From contig NZ_FUZF01000023.1 of assembly GCF_900168125.1 (NCBI RefSeq), positions 30,505-94,504 of the forward strand: a DNA stretch of 64,000 nt. Direction: 5' to 3'. This DNA comes from Sphingobacterium nematocida (lineage in GTDB: Bacteria > Bacteroidota > Bacteroidia > Sphingobacteriales > Sphingobacteriaceae). A program made the translations under genes and the position numbers. Positions 16,875 through 25,982 of this stretch are shown here, one piece after another. Position 1 is the first letter of the stretch. The number at the start of each line of letters is the position of its first letter. Below the pieces are notes generated by a model. That model ran no database searches. It saw only the letters and a program-made list of their open reading frames with translations, and was not told the origin of the DNA.

Positions 16875-18203
16875 TAATAAGATTACGGTAGTTCCCGAAG
16901 CGTCGCTTTCGATCTGTAGGGCAATATGGTGCAATTGAAATATAACATTAGCCATGGACAGTCCTATACCTTTCCCTTGATAGCCTTTAACATTTTGTCC
17001 GCGAAAGAAGTTTTTCTTAATATCCTTAAGATCGTCATTCAATATACCTATTCCTTTATCCTGTACACATACAGACAACCTTCCGTCATTTTCTTTGATC
17101 ACTATTTTGACCGTATCATTGTTGGAATATTTAAGGGCGTTTTCAACTATATTCCCAATAGCCAATTCAAGCAGCTTATCATTCCCCTGAAAACTAAGCA
17201 ACTGATTGTTTTCCACCTGCATATCGACATCAATTTTTGCCTGATGATACAACACAGCATTTTCGATAACGGACCAAACTATTTCATCAACCCGCAATGT
17301 ACTAAATTCGAAAGATGTCTTTGCCCCTGACAATAAGGTCATGTTTTCCAAGGTATCCTGCAAGTCGGTCGTATACTGTTTTAATTGAAGGATGACAGCT
17401 TCATACTCTTCGATGGTACGTTTTTTACTATTGGTAACCTCCAAGGTACCCAGCAACGCAGTTATAGGTGTCCGTAGTTCATGAGATACATAATCAATAA
17501 AGTTTTTTTGCACCGTAAAGGTTTTCGCGATACGATCGACAAAATGATTATAAGTCAATATTAAGTCATTAATCTCATAGTAACTCGCGGTCAGGACAAT
17601 TGGCTCGTTAAAATTTTTCGCATCCCTCCGCTTAATTTCACCAATTACATGGACAATCGGTTCGTAAGCTATCTTTCCCAAATATTGAGATACAACGTAA
17701 ATAAACCCCATTCCCAACAAGGAGACAACCAGTAAAACATGAAATAGAGACTTCATCTGCGCATTGAATTCATTCTTTGGTTCGCGTGTTATTACTACAA
17801 AATTCCCCTGATTGTCTTCATAAAAGATACCGTTATAAAAGAATTCGCCCGTTTCAAAATGAGCGATTCGCTCCATCCTCACCCGGTTGATAAACACAGA
17901 GTCCAGAACTTCTTCCCAAGGCATATCCCCTTTAAAATGCTTATTCTCTTTATCCAAAAGAATAATATTACGTCTAGAAATCGTCTTTAGCAACTGACTC
18001 TTAATACTCTCGTGTTCTATTAACGAGAGTTCATCCTGTTCGAGGTAGTAAATAGCAGCCAGTAGTGACTTGCTTTCCAAGGATTCCCGTTCCTTTCCTT
18101 CCATCACTGCATAAAAGGATATATAGATCACCGAGGATATCACCAACGTAATGATGCTGAAAATAACAACAGAATAAAGCGATAATCTGTGTTTTAATTT
18201 CAT
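16869..18203 (-). CDS. Sensor histidine kinase (CzcS/CusS-like)
   Basis: This 444-residue membrane kinase has a first membrane helix at about 7-31, a periplasmic sensor of roughly 120 residues, a second helix near 152-173 and a HAMP-like linker. The dimerisation/phospho-acceptor box SHELRTP carries H241, and a HATPase_c domain with N, G1 (QDKGIGI) and G2 (KGIGLSMANV) boxes follows. It starts one base from the stop of the response regulator gene and lies directly upstream of czcCBA. It very likely senses a periplasmic metal and drives the efflux operon. I see no obvious Cys/His metal cluster in the sensor, so the ligand is unknown. Confidence 0.88.
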   Translation of the reverse strand: MKLKHRLSLYSVVIFSIITLVISSVIYISFYAVMEGKERESLESKSLLAAIYYLEQDELSLIEHESIKSQLLKTISRRNIILLDKENKHFKGDMPWEEVLDSVFINRVRMERIAHFETGEFFYNGIFYEDNQGNFVVITREPKNEFNAQMKSLFHVLLVVSLLGMGFIYVVSQYLGKIAYEPIVHVIGEIKRRDAKNFNEPIVLTASYYEINDLILTYNHFVDRIAKTFTVQKNFIDYVSHELRTPITALLGTLEVTNSKKRTIEEYEAVILQLKQYTTDLQDTLENMTLLSGAKTSFEFSTLRVDEIVWSVIENAVLYHQAKIDVDMQVENNQLLSFQGNDKLLELAIGNIVENALKYSNNDTVKIVIKENDGRLSVCVQDKGIGILNDDLKDIKKNFFRGQNVKGYQGKGIGLSMANVIFQLHHIALQIESDASGTTVILLF

Positions 18204-18204
18204 C

Positions 18205-18885
18205 CTAGTTTGTTTTAAACATATACCCTATTCCTTTGACTGTATAGATATATTTTTCATCGCTTTGTTCGATCTTGCTTCGTAGATACGATATATATAC
18301 ATCCACCACATTCGTCTGGTTGTCAAAAGTAATCCCCCAAACCGCATTAAGGATCTGTATCCGCGTTACTGTCCGATCTCTATTCTCTATTAGATATAAT
18401 AATAATTTTAATTCTCTAGGCGAGAGATCTATAGTCCTCCCACCTCTGGAAACAACATATTGATTCATATCGATCGAAAGATTACCGTATTGCAATACTT
18501 GCGTAGGTACCTCCTGTTGTTGATAATGTACACGTCGGGTCAAAGCTTTGATACGAGATAGTAATTCATCAAAATGAAATGGTTTGGTGATATAGTCATC
18601 TGCACCATAATCTAAAGCGGCAACTTTATCTTGTACCGTATTCAACGCACTAAGCATTAGAATAGGTGCAAATATTTTTTTATAACGTAAAGTCTGGGCT
18701 AATTGGATACCATCCATCCGAGGAAGCATGACATCCAAAATAATCAGATCCCATGAAATCCCGAGATAAGCGTCCAAGACTTCTTCAGCAGATCTGCACA
18801 ACACCACCAAATAACCGTTTTCTTCTAATCCTTTGATTAAGAAATCACTGATTCGTTTGTCATCTTCTACAACTAATATCTGCAT
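18205..18885 (-). CDS. OmpR-family response regulator (CzcR/CusR-like)
   Basis: This 226-residue regulator has a receiver domain with acidic pocket E7-D8-D9, phospho-acceptor D51 in LIILDVMLPRMDG and the conserved Lys in YITKPFHFDEL. A C-terminal winged helix (about 130-226) contains the usual LSPRELKLLLYL and VYISYLRSKIE segments. It is the first gene of the regulator-kinase pair and faces the metal-efflux genes. A -7 box lies 20 nt upstream of its ATG, and a copy of the TTCTAAT double motif lies 36 nt further up, suggesting self-regulation. Confidence 0.9.
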   Translation of the reverse strand: MQILVVEDDKRISDFLIKGLEENGYLVVLCRSAEEVLDAYLGISWDLIILDVMLPRMDGIQLAQTLRYKKIFAPILMLSALNTVQDKVAALDYGADDYITKPFHFDELLSRIKALTRRVHYQQQEVPTQVLQYGNLSIDMNQYVVSRGGRTIDLSPRELKLLLYLIENRDRTVTRIQILNAVWGITFDNQTNVVDVYISYLRSKIEQSDEKYIYTVKGIGYMFKTN

Positions 18886-18904
18886 AAGCTTTTGTGAATA
18901 AGCA

Positions 18905-18912
18905 CAAATTTA
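18905..18912 (-). promoter_or_regulatory. -7 box of the response regulator gene
   Basis: The minus strand reads TAAATTTG, matching TAnnTTTG, about 20 nt before the ATG at 18885. Confidence 0.55.
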
Positions 18913-18947
18913 TCAATAATTAAACCATAAACCGTGCGTGTTTAATT

Positions 18948-18965
18948 TTCTAATGATTTTCTAAT
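18948..18965 (+). promoter_or_regulatory. Second candidate operator, between regulator and TPR genes
   Basis: The plus strand holds TTCTAAT-GATT-TTCTAAT, with the same heptamer and 11-nt period as the site upstream of czcC. It lies between the divergent response regulator and TPR lipoprotein genes. A -7-like TATCTTTA (18975-18982) for the TPR gene begins 9 nt beyond it. It could serve either gene or both. Confidence 0.55.
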
Positions 18966-19105
18966 ATCATTCACTATCTTTATACTATAAACGTAGTTAT
19001 TCCGCTCATCTAAGAACACTATAGCCATTTATTGCAGCACTCCGTTTAGAACTTCCACACGATTTCAGAGTTGTTAATCAATCTATTCATTTAAACAACA
19101 TTAGT

Positions 19106-20821
19106 ATGCTTAGATTTTTTTTTCTTTCGTTAGTGGCTATCTTTTTCGCTAGCTGCAATGAAAAACATAAGTCCAAGACAACTTCCCTTCCTGTATCTAC
19201 TTGCGCTAGGTCCCAAACATCGGACAGAGAATGGTATACCCTAGGTAAAAAAGCGCCATTATTTGACGGTTTAGATGGAATAGATTTTAAGATCACGACG
19301 TTGAACCAGGAGGCACAAAGATACTTCAATCAAGGAATGATGCTGGCTTATGGATTTAATCACGCCGAAGCAGCAAGGTCTTTTTTTCAAGCCAGCCAGT
19401 TAGATTCAACCTGTGCTATGGCCTATTGGGGGTTCGCTTACGTATTAGGTCCTAATTACAATGGTGGCATGGAACAGGATAATTTTCAACGGGCGTACGA
19501 TTCGACCATTAAAGCTAAGTCGCTTACAAAAAATTGCACTCCTTTAGAAATAGCACTTATCGAAGCCCTATCTTTGCGATACCAAACCAATCCTCCAACC
19601 GACCGATCTTTGCTGGATATTGCATATGCTAACGCTATGGAAAAAGTACATAAGCAATTTCCTACACATCCTGATATTGGAGCTTTATACGCCGACGCAC
19701 TGATGAACTTACATCCGTGGGATCTTTACGACAAAAAAACAAAAAAGCCAAAGAATTGGACCCCTGAACTGGTAAGTGTTCTAGAGCAACTCATCAAAAT
19801 AAATCCAAAGCATCCCGGTGCCCATCATTTTTATGTCCACGCCTTAGAAGGGTCATCAAATCCAGAAAAAGCATTATCCAGCGCCAATCTTTTAAACGAT
19901 TTAGTACCAGGGTCTGGTCACCTATTGCATATGCCTTCTCATATATACATCAATACTGGCGATTACCATTTAGGCACCTTAGCTAACTTAAGGGCTATAG
20001 AAGTAGATAGTGCGTACACAACGGCCTGCTATGCTCAAGGCATATACCCACTAGCTTATTATCCTCACAACTATCATTTCTTAGCCGCAACTGCGGCCTT
20101 AGAAGGCAATTCATCGCTATCATGGGCTGCAGCCCAAAAACTGCAACAGCATGTCGCTGTTGATTTAATGGATCAGCCTGAGTGGAGCACACTACAACAT
20201 TATTATACCATCCCCTACTATATCGCTGTCAAATTTGGAATGTGGGATAAAATTCTATCTTTAACTACACCTAAAGAAGATTTACCGTATCCAAATGCCA
20301 TATTACATTATGCCCGAGGATTGGCATACCTATCCAAAAATGATATGATACGTGCACAAAAAGAATCCGATACGCTGAGAATATTAGCATCTGACAGTCA
20401 TCTTCAAGAACTTACGGTTTGGAATATCAACACTATGGCTGACCTGGCTAAAATAGCCGATGGCGTACTAGCTGCTGCCATAGCTTCTAGGCAAAGTAAT
20501 TTAGAAAAATCGATATCGCTACTCAAAGACGCTATTCTATTAGAAGACAACCTCAATTATAATGAACCTCCAGATTGGTTCTTTTCAGTACGACACCACC
20601 TTGGGGCATTATTGCTCGGAGAAGGTCTATACAATCAAGCCGAAACTGTCTATAGACAAGATCTGCAAAAATGGAAACTAAACGGTTGGGCATTATTTGG
20701 ACTTTACAAATCGCTCTTAGCACAAGGAAAAAAAGCTGAAGCCTTAAACGTCAAATCAACCTTTAATAAAGCATGGCAATACGCAGACATCAAAATCACC
20801 TCGTCATCAAATATCTTTTGA
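19106..20821 (+). CDS. TPR-repeat lipoprotein, unknown function
   Basis: This 571-residue protein has a lipoprotein signal ending FASC with Cys at 17, so it should be anchored in an envelope membrane. The rest is built of TPR-like helical pairs, for example EAQRYFNQGMMLAYGFNHAE and the following SQLDSTCAMAYWGFAYVLG. Conserved His residues occur in HPGAHHFYVHALEGS and in HMPSHIYINTGDYH. This H-rich TPR type is seen in several uncharacterised Bacteroidota proteins. No enzyme motif is sure. The gene is divergent from the metal-responsive regulator and shares its intergenic region. A run of nine T lies just after the start codon. Confidence 0.75.
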   Translation: MLRFFFLSLVAIFFASCNEKHKSKTTSLPVSTCARSQTSDREWYTLGKKAPLFDGLDGIDFKITTLNQEAQRYFNQGMMLAYGFNHAEAARSFFQASQLDSTCAMAYWGFAYVLGPNYNGGMEQDNFQRAYDSTIKAKSLTKNCTPLEIALIEALSLRYQTNPPTDRSLLDIAYANAMEKVHKQFPTHPDIGALYADALMNLHPWDLYDKKTKKPKNWTPELVSVLEQLIKINPKHPGAHHFYVHALEGSSNPEKALSSANLLNDLVPGSGHLLHMPSHIYINTGDYHLGTLANLRAIEVDSAYTTACYAQGIYPLAYYPHNYHFLAATAALEGNSSLSWAAAQKLQQHVAVDLMDQPEWSTLQHYYTIPYYIAVKFGMWDKILSLTTPKEDLPYPNAILHYARGLAYLSKNDMIRAQKESDTLRILASDSHLQELTVWNINTMADLAKIADGVLAAAIASRQSNLEKSISLLKDAILLEDNLNYNEPPDWFFSVRHHLGALLLGEGLYNQAETVYRQDLQKWKLNGWALFGLYKSLLAQGKKAEALNVKSTFNKAWQYADIKITSSSNIF

Positions 20822-20948
20822 CAGTACAGTTACCATCTCTAACACTTTTAGAGTCACGATCTATAGAAATTTGGAGCTAGCCTAACGGTGAATGATTTTT
20901 GACTTTTAGTGTTCTCATGCGGAAGATCAACAAACGTTCAAATAAAAA

Positions 20949-20980
20949 AGCCTCAAAAATTTCATTTTGAGGCTTTCTAT
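20949..20980. terminator. Bidirectional terminator between TPR gene and rny
   Basis: A-run plus stem AAGCCTCAAAA/TTTTGAGGCTT with a short loop lies just beyond the 3' end of rny on the minus strand and about 130 nt beyond the TPR gene. The rest of the gap 20822-20995 shows nothing recognisable. Confidence 0.7.
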
Positions 20981-20995
20981 AAAAACATCTTATTC

Positions 20996-22555
20996 CTATT
21001 TCGCGTAAGACACAGAACGTGTCTCCCGTATTACCGTAACTTTAATCTGACCTGGATAAGTCATCTCAGTCTGGATACGGTTAGAAATATCTGCTGCCAA
21101 AATCTCTGACTGCGCATCGGATATTTTTTCGCTCTCTACAACGACGCGAAGCTCACGTCCCGCTTGGATAGCGAATGTCTTTTCCACTCCTGGGTAAGAT
21201 AACGCCAATGCTTCCAATTCTTTCAGACGCTTAATATAACTTTCCACAACTTCACGACGAGCACCTGGGCGAGCACCTGATATCGCGTCACAAGCCTGAA
21301 CAATCGGTGAAATCATTGCAGTCATCTCGATTTCGTCGTGGTGAGCACCAATGGCGTTACAAACATCCGGGTGTTCTTTGTATTTCTCAGCCAACTGCAT
21401 TCCTAAAATAGCGTGCGGCAATTCAGGGTTATCATCAGGCACTTTACCAATATCGTGTAATAATCCAGCGCGCTTAGCATGTTTCACGTTCAACCCTAAT
21501 TCAGAAGCCATCGTTGCTGCAAAATTGGCCACCTCTCGGGAGTGCTGTAATAGATTTTGTCCGTAAGACGAACGGTAACGCATACGACCTACCATTCGGA
21601 TCAATTCTGGGTGAAGACCATGTATACCCAAATCAATAGCGGTACGTTCACCGATCTCTACAATCTCATCTTCAATCTGCGTCCGTGTCTTTGCCACTAC
21701 CTCTTCGATACGAGCTGGGTGAATACGGCCATCTGTAACCAAACGGTGTAGTGCTAAGCGAGCAATCTCGCGACGCACTGGATCGAAACCAGATAAGATA
21801 ATAGCTTCAGGCGTATCATCAACAATAATTTCCACTCCTGTTGCTGCTTCCAGAGCACGAATATTACGTCCCTCCCGTCCTATAATACGTCCTTTAACCT
21901 CATCGTTTTCGATATTGAAAATAGAGACCGTATTCTCTATAGCAGATTCGGTAGCTGTACGTTGGATGGTTTGGATTACCACTTTCTTAGCTTCTTTTGA
22001 AGCAGTCAATTTAGCCTCATCAACGATATCCTTGATTTGAATCATAGCTTGCGAACGGGCTTCCTCTTTCAAAGAGGATACCAATTGCTCGCGTGCTTCC
22101 TCTGCAGTAAGTCCAGCTATAGTCTCTAATTGTTGGATATGTTGGTTTTTTAACGCTTCAACCTCTTCGCGCTTCTTTTCGTTCACTTCGGTCAACTGAT
22201 CTAGCTTCTTGCTTTTGCTGTCAAGCTCTTGTTTATCACGGTTAATACTCTCTAACTTTTGATTTAGAGATTGTTCCTTTTGACGGATAGAATTTTCCTT
22301 TTGGCTTATCGTATTATTACGCTGATTGACCTCTTTTTCATGCTCTGCTTTCAGTTGAAGAAACTTCTCTTTAGCCTCCAATTGACGTTGTTTTTTGGTA
22401 TGCTCTGCTTGCTTTTCCGCTTCCTTCAAAATACTTTCCGCTTTTTCACTAGCATCCTTCTCTTGCTTCTTAAACAGTAATTGCAATAAAAATCTCCCTA
22501 TTGCAACACCAATTAAGAGAGATATTATAATTGAAATTGTTATAGATAACTCCAT
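20996..22555 (-). CDS. rny: Ribonuclease Y
   Basis: This 519-residue endoribonuclease starts bulk mRNA decay at the membrane. The N-terminus is one transmembrane helix (about 5-25) followed by a long charged coiled coil (about 30-190). Then comes a KH domain with GRIIGREGRNIRALEAATG, and an HD domain with the metal pair in LLHDIGK and HHDE further on. Length and order are exactly those of the family. It is the last gene of a row (pheT, coiled-coil gene, zapA, RNA, rny) on the minus strand. The 248-nt gap upstream carries a structured RNA. Confidence 0.95.
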   Translation of the reverse strand: MELSITISIIISLLIGVAIGRFLLQLLFKKQEKDASEKAESILKEAEKQAEHTKKQRQLEAKEKFLQLKAEHEKEVNQRNNTISQKENSIRQKEQSLNQKLESINRDKQELDSKSKKLDQLTEVNEKKREEVEALKNQHIQQLETIAGLTAEEAREQLVSSLKEEARSQAMIQIKDIVDEAKLTASKEAKKVVIQTIQRTATESAIENTVSIFNIENDEVKGRIIGREGRNIRALEAATGVEIIVDDTPEAIILSGFDPVRREIARLALHRLVTDGRIHPARIEEVVAKTRTQIEDEIVEIGERTAIDLGIHGLHPELIRMVGRMRYRSSYGQNLLQHSREVANFAATMASELGLNVKHAKRAGLLHDIGKVPDDNPELPHAILGMQLAEKYKEHPDVCNAIGAHHDEIEMTAMISPIVQACDAISGARPGARREVVESYIKRLKELEALALSYPGVEKTFAIQAGRELRVVVESEKISDAQSEILAADISNRIQTEMTYPGQIKVTVIRETRSVSYAK

Positions 22556-22587
22556 TTTATTTAGTATATATTATTTAGTTTTTTTTC

Positions 22588-22765
22588 AAAAAAAAACCGC
22601 AATTAAATTAACAGGTATCATGTATTATTAAACTTCGATTACACATGATTTGAGCGTATGATCATGACCTAGATGGCAAATATGCAAAATGGCCTACATC
22701 TTTTAGTGCTCGTGATATTGAAGCGTTAAGTTTAAAATAGTGACAACCCGAATTTAATTGCGGCA
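22588..22765 (-). ncRNA. ssrS: Probable 6S RNA between zapA and rny
   Basis: The minus-strand RNA is closed by a perfect 13-bp helix: CCGCAATTAAATT (22763-22751) pairs with AATTTAATTGCGG (22609-22597). It is followed at once by a run of nine U (22596-22588). Inside are further nested helices: TTAAACTT with AAGTTTAA, GAGC with GCTC, and AGAT..GGC with GCC.ATCT around a small loop. A long rod about 178 nt in length with internal bubbles and a terminator-like tail is what 6S RNA looks like. From memory, 6S genes of Bacteroidota lie next to zapA and rny. 6S RNA binds sigma-A RNA polymerase by mimicking an open promoter. I see no classic promoter, so it may be processed from the operon transcript. 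Confidence 0.65.
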
Positions 22766-22803
22766 AACTCGTTGTTAAAGCTCTATATATAAAGAACGAA
22801 AAC

Positions 22804-23094
22804 TTATTTTTTAAAGAAATCAGTCAAGATCGTATCCAATTCATGAACAGACTGTTCCAGCCCCAAATCTTGATTCTGTGCGCTACGCTCGGCTTTGATC
22901 ATTCCAGTAGCATATTGTAAAACACACATCGACAACAAGTCTTGTTTATCACGAACGGAATAGTTTTCCTGCAATTCCTTCATTTTTTCATTTATCAATT
23001 TCGCTGCGTGACGTATAACCTCTTCCTCTTCTATCCCAACACGTAAAGGATACACACGATCACCGATATTTATTTTTATGGAAATCTCTCCCAT
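22804..23094 (-). CDS. zapA: Cell division protein ZapA
   Basis: This 96-residue protein has the ZapA pattern: an N-terminal strand region (EISIKINIGDRVYPLRV) and a C-terminal helix that forms a coiled-coil tetramer. ZapA binds FtsZ polymers and bundles them at the division site. Its size is typical. It lies 51 nt downstream of a short coiled-coil gene and upstream of the 6S-like RNA. This order (pheT, small coiled-coil, zapA, rny) is common in Bacteroidota and supports the call. Confidence 0.85.
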   Translation of the reverse strand: MGEISIKINIGDRVYPLRVGIEEEEVIRHAAKLINEKMKELQENYSVRDKQDLLSMCVLQYATGMIKAERSAQNQDLGLEQSVHELDTILTDFFKK

Positions 23095-23145
23095 TTTTAT
23101 GAGCTTTATAATGTATTAAACCAAATTGACTTCACCCTTATTTAG

Positions 23146-23454
23146 TTATTTCAACAGGTTTATACATCTGTCTATTTCTCGCACAAAATCGTTAATTTTT
23201 TGTTTTGTGTCAAGTATTTTTTCATTTATAGCACTTTTATCTATATCCGCCTCTTCCAAGGATTTAGCAACAGCCATTGCCTTGATCTTTTCTTCAAGTT
23301 GATTTACCTTCCCCGAACTGGTCTCAAATGCAACCTGCACAGACTGCAACTCTAATTTCAAAAGATCATTTTCTTCTTGTAAAGCTTCACACAATTGAAC
23401 TAAATTCTTCGTTTTCTCAACGATAAGATTCATTTGTGTCGATAATGATGCCAT
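23146..23454 (-). CDS. Small coiled-coil protein next to zapA (ZapB-like by position)
   Basis: This 102-residue protein is predicted to be almost all alpha-helix, with heptads from about 5 to 65 (MNLIVEKTKNLVQLCEALQE and onward) and a second helix near 75-102. It has no membrane span or signal. Size, coiled coil and position immediately before zapA suggest a cell-division accessory factor similar in kind to ZapB, but I cannot show homology from the sequence. It lies 28 nt after pheT and 51 nt before zapA. Confidence 0.7.
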   Translation of the reverse strand: MASLSTQMNLIVEKTKNLVQLCEALQEENDLLKLELQSVQVAFETSSGKVNQLEEKIKAMAVAKSLEEADIDKSAINEKILDTKQKINDFVREIDRCINLLK

Positions 23455-23482
23455 ATAATAATTCGCAATTAAATTAAATAAA

Positions 23483-25879
23483 CTACCGCACTACAGCGCC
23501 CGTCTCTTTCTCAAAGTTAATAATTAATTTTTGAATAATGCTATCAATTTGTTTATCATTTAGCGTTTTTTCTTCGTCCTGAATCGTAAAACTCAAAGCA
23601 TAAGACTTTTTACCTTCTGGCAATTTATCTCCTTTATAGACGTCGAAAATGTTAACACCTTTTAAAAGCTTACGTTCTGACTTTACTGCGATGTTTTTTA
23701 ACTGCTCAAATGTGATCGAATCATCCAATAATAACGCTAGATCACGACGTACAGCAGGGTATTTAGAAACCTCTTTGAACTTGATTTCATTTTTACGAAT
23801 CGATCGAATGACTAAGTCCCAATCAAAATCCGCATAATATACTTGCCCATCGACATCCGCTTTATTCAACGCTTCAGCATTAACAGCCCCAAAAGAAACC
23901 AACACTTTTTGCCCCTTCATATAATCTAGACCATAAGCTAGATTAGCATTTGTTGTCTCGATAACCTGAAGTCCTTCGATTTTCAAACGTTTCACAATAA
24001 CATCTACTGCTGCTTTAAGGTTATAGAAGCTTACATTGCCACTCGATACATTCCATTGTTCTTTGGATTTACTACCGACCACACCAAGTACAAGACGCTG
24101 ACGTTCACTATAGCCATCTTCCAACAAGTGGTACGTCTTACCGTACTCAAAAAACTTAAGATCACTAGACTTACGCTTCTGATTATAAGCCATTGCGGTT
24201 AACATGGAATAAACCAGGTTTTGACGCATCGTATCTAAATCCGAACTCAACGGATTTAACAAACGAACTGCCGTAGACTCATCGTCAGCATATGATAATT
24301 TAGTCAACGAATTGGAAAGTATTTCTCTATAGCCATTTCCAATTAAAAGATCTGCAACTTGGTTTAACACAACTTCCTTATCTGGCTTATCCTGTGTATT
24401 AAGTGAAGCTAGAATCTGGCTCTTCAACTCGATATTATTATAACCGTAGATACGTAATACCTCCTCGGTAACGTCTACTTCACGCGTTACATCCACTTTA
24501 TATGCAGGGACTTCAACCGAAAAGACAGCATCTTTTTCGGAAGTAATCACTATCCCCAAAGCAAGGATAATTTCTTTAATCTCCTGAACCGGGATTTCTT
24601 TACCAATTAAACGCTGCACACTTTTACAGTCTACATCGAATACAAATGGAGAAACAGGGTTCGGGTAGAGGTCTGTGACCGCAGACGAAATAACACCACC
24701 TGCGATTTCTTGGATCAACAGCGCCGCCCTTTTTAAAGCAAAAACAGTAATATTAGGATCTGTACCGCGTTCAAAACGGAAGGAAGAATCTGTTTTTAAA
24801 CCATGACGCTTCGCCGTCTTACGTACGTAAACCGAATTAAAATAAGCGGACTCTAAAAAGATGTCCGTGGTACTTTCAGAAACTCCAGAGTATGCTCCGC
24901 CAAATACCCCTGCTATACACATAGGCTTTGTATCATCCGCTATAACTAAATCTTCTGAAGACAATTTACGTTCAACACCATCCAGAGTTGTAAAAAACTC
25001 ACCTTCATGAGCCAAACGCACAACAACTTTATTACCAGCTATTTTAGCCGCATCAAAGGCATGCAAAGGTTGCCCTAAGTCGTGTAACACGTAATTTGTG
25101 ATATCGACAATATTATTGATCGAACGGATACCTATTGTATTTAACTTCTCCTTCAACCAATCCGGAGACTCCCCTACTTTGACTCCAGAAATATGCACTC
25201 CGGAATATCTTGGACAAGCCTCGGTATTTTTCACCTCTACCGCGGCAGCGCTTGAACCAGTAGGTTCTACAAAAGACGCTATACTCGGCAATGTGTAAGT
25301 GCTGCGGAAATAAGCCGCTAAATCCCGGGCTACCCCCAAATGAGATGCTGCATCTGCACGATTCGGTGTCAATCCGATCTCAAAACAGAAATCATCCTCC
25401 ATTTCGTAAAACTCTTTGACCAACGAGCCTACTTTAACATCTGCAGGTAACTCAACGATTCCAGCATGTGAGCTACCTAGGCCAATTTCATCCTCACCGC
25501 ACAACATGCCTTCGGAAACTTCACCACGGATTTTGGATTTTGTAATCTTAAACGGTTCTCCAACGGTCGGGTGGCAAGTCGTCCCCACAGTAGCGACGAT
25601 CACTTTAAGACCTGCGCGACAATTTGGTGCTCCACACACAATATCCAATGGTGTACCTGTACCAACATCCACTTTCGTAACACGTAATTTATCTGCATTG
25701 GGATGTTGCTCGGCCGAAATCACCTCTCCTACCACTAATCCTTCCAACCCACCAGGAATAGATTGTACTTTTTCTACAGCCTCAACTTCTAGACCTATGT
25801 CGGTCAGAATCAGAGACAATTCATTTGGAGTCTTTTCTATATCGAGGTAATTCTTAAGCCAATTGTAAGAAATATTCAT
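23483..25879 (-). CDS. pheT: Phenylalanine-tRNA ligase beta subunit
   Basis: This 798-residue subunit of the alpha2-beta2 enzyme charges tRNA-Phe. An EMAP/tRNA-binding domain occupies about 40-150 (VVGEVISAEQHPNADKLRV). The B3/B4 editing region, the B5 domain, a catalytic-like core and a C-terminal anticodon-binding FDX-ACB domain (KYPAVRRDLALLLDD, about 705-798) follow. Length is normal. The alpha subunit gene pheS is not nearby, so the two are split in this genome. It heads the minus-strand row ending in rny. Its leader of roughly 100 nt holds a hairpin. Confidence 0.95.
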   Translation of the reverse strand: MNISYNWLKNYLDIEKTPNELSLILTDIGLEVEAVEKVQSIPGGLEGLVVGEVISAEQHPNADKLRVTKVDVGTGTPLDIVCGAPNCRAGLKVIVATVGTTCHPTVGEPFKITKSKIRGEVSEGMLCGEDEIGLGSSHAGIVELPADVKVGSLVKEFYEMEDDFCFEIGLTPNRADAASHLGVARDLAAYFRSTYTLPSIASFVEPTGSSAAAVEVKNTEACPRYSGVHISGVKVGESPDWLKEKLNTIGIRSINNIVDITNYVLHDLGQPLHAFDAAKIAGNKVVVRLAHEGEFFTTLDGVERKLSSEDLVIADDTKPMCIAGVFGGAYSGVSESTTDIFLESAYFNSVYVRKTAKRHGLKTDSSFRFERGTDPNITVFALKRAALLIQEIAGGVISSAVTDLYPNPVSPFVFDVDCKSVQRLIGKEIPVQEIKEIILALGIVITSEKDAVFSVEVPAYKVDVTREVDVTEEVLRIYGYNNIELKSQILASLNTQDKPDKEVVLNQVADLLIGNGYREILSNSLTKLSYADDESTAVRLLNPLSSDLDTMRQNLVYSMLTAMAYNQKRKSSDLKFFEYGKTYHLLEDGYSERQRLVLGVVGSKSKEQWNVSSGNVSFYNLKAAVDVIVKRLKIEGLQVIETTNANLAYGLDYMKGQKVLVSFGAVNAEALNKADVDGQVYYADFDWDLVIRSIRKNEIKFKEVSKYPAVRRDLALLLDDSITFEQLKNIAVKSERKLLKGVNIFDVYKGDKLPEGKKSYALSFTIQDEEKTLNDKQIDSIIQKLIINFEKETGAVVR

Positions 25880-25914
25880 ATGTATTTGATTTGTCTTATT
25901 ATATAGTCATATGG

Positions 25915-25954
25915 AATACTCATAAGTGTTTGTGCTTTGCTGAACATGAGTATT
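25915..25954 (-). other. Hairpin in the pheT leader
   Basis: AATACTCAT (25915-25923) pairs perfectly with ATGAGTATT (25946-25954) around a 22-nt loop. It lies between the pheT -7 box and its ATG, so it should be part of the 5' leader. No T run follows on the minus strand, which argues against a terminator in that direction. Confidence 0.5.
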
Positions 25955-25982
25955 TCATTTTTTAATAGTTTTTTTAGCGATA

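Noticed and set aside
19112..19122. Phase-variable T run at the start of the TPR gene
   Set aside because: Nine T code for FFF in a normal lipoprotein signal. The genome is AT-rich and nothing else suggests switching.
25862..25890. A third KYI* micro-ORF before pheT
   Set aside because: The minus strand reads ..QIKYI* overlapping the ATG, but only the AT-rich start context (AAATACATATGA) is shared. There is no start codon or KP motif. This also weakens the micro-ORF case, since the last four residues may come from a common start context.
25915..25975. Terminator for a plus-strand gene at the pheT/purL junction
   Set aside because: A T run follows the hairpin on the plus strand, but no plus-strand gene lies upstream. 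It falls within the pheT leader.
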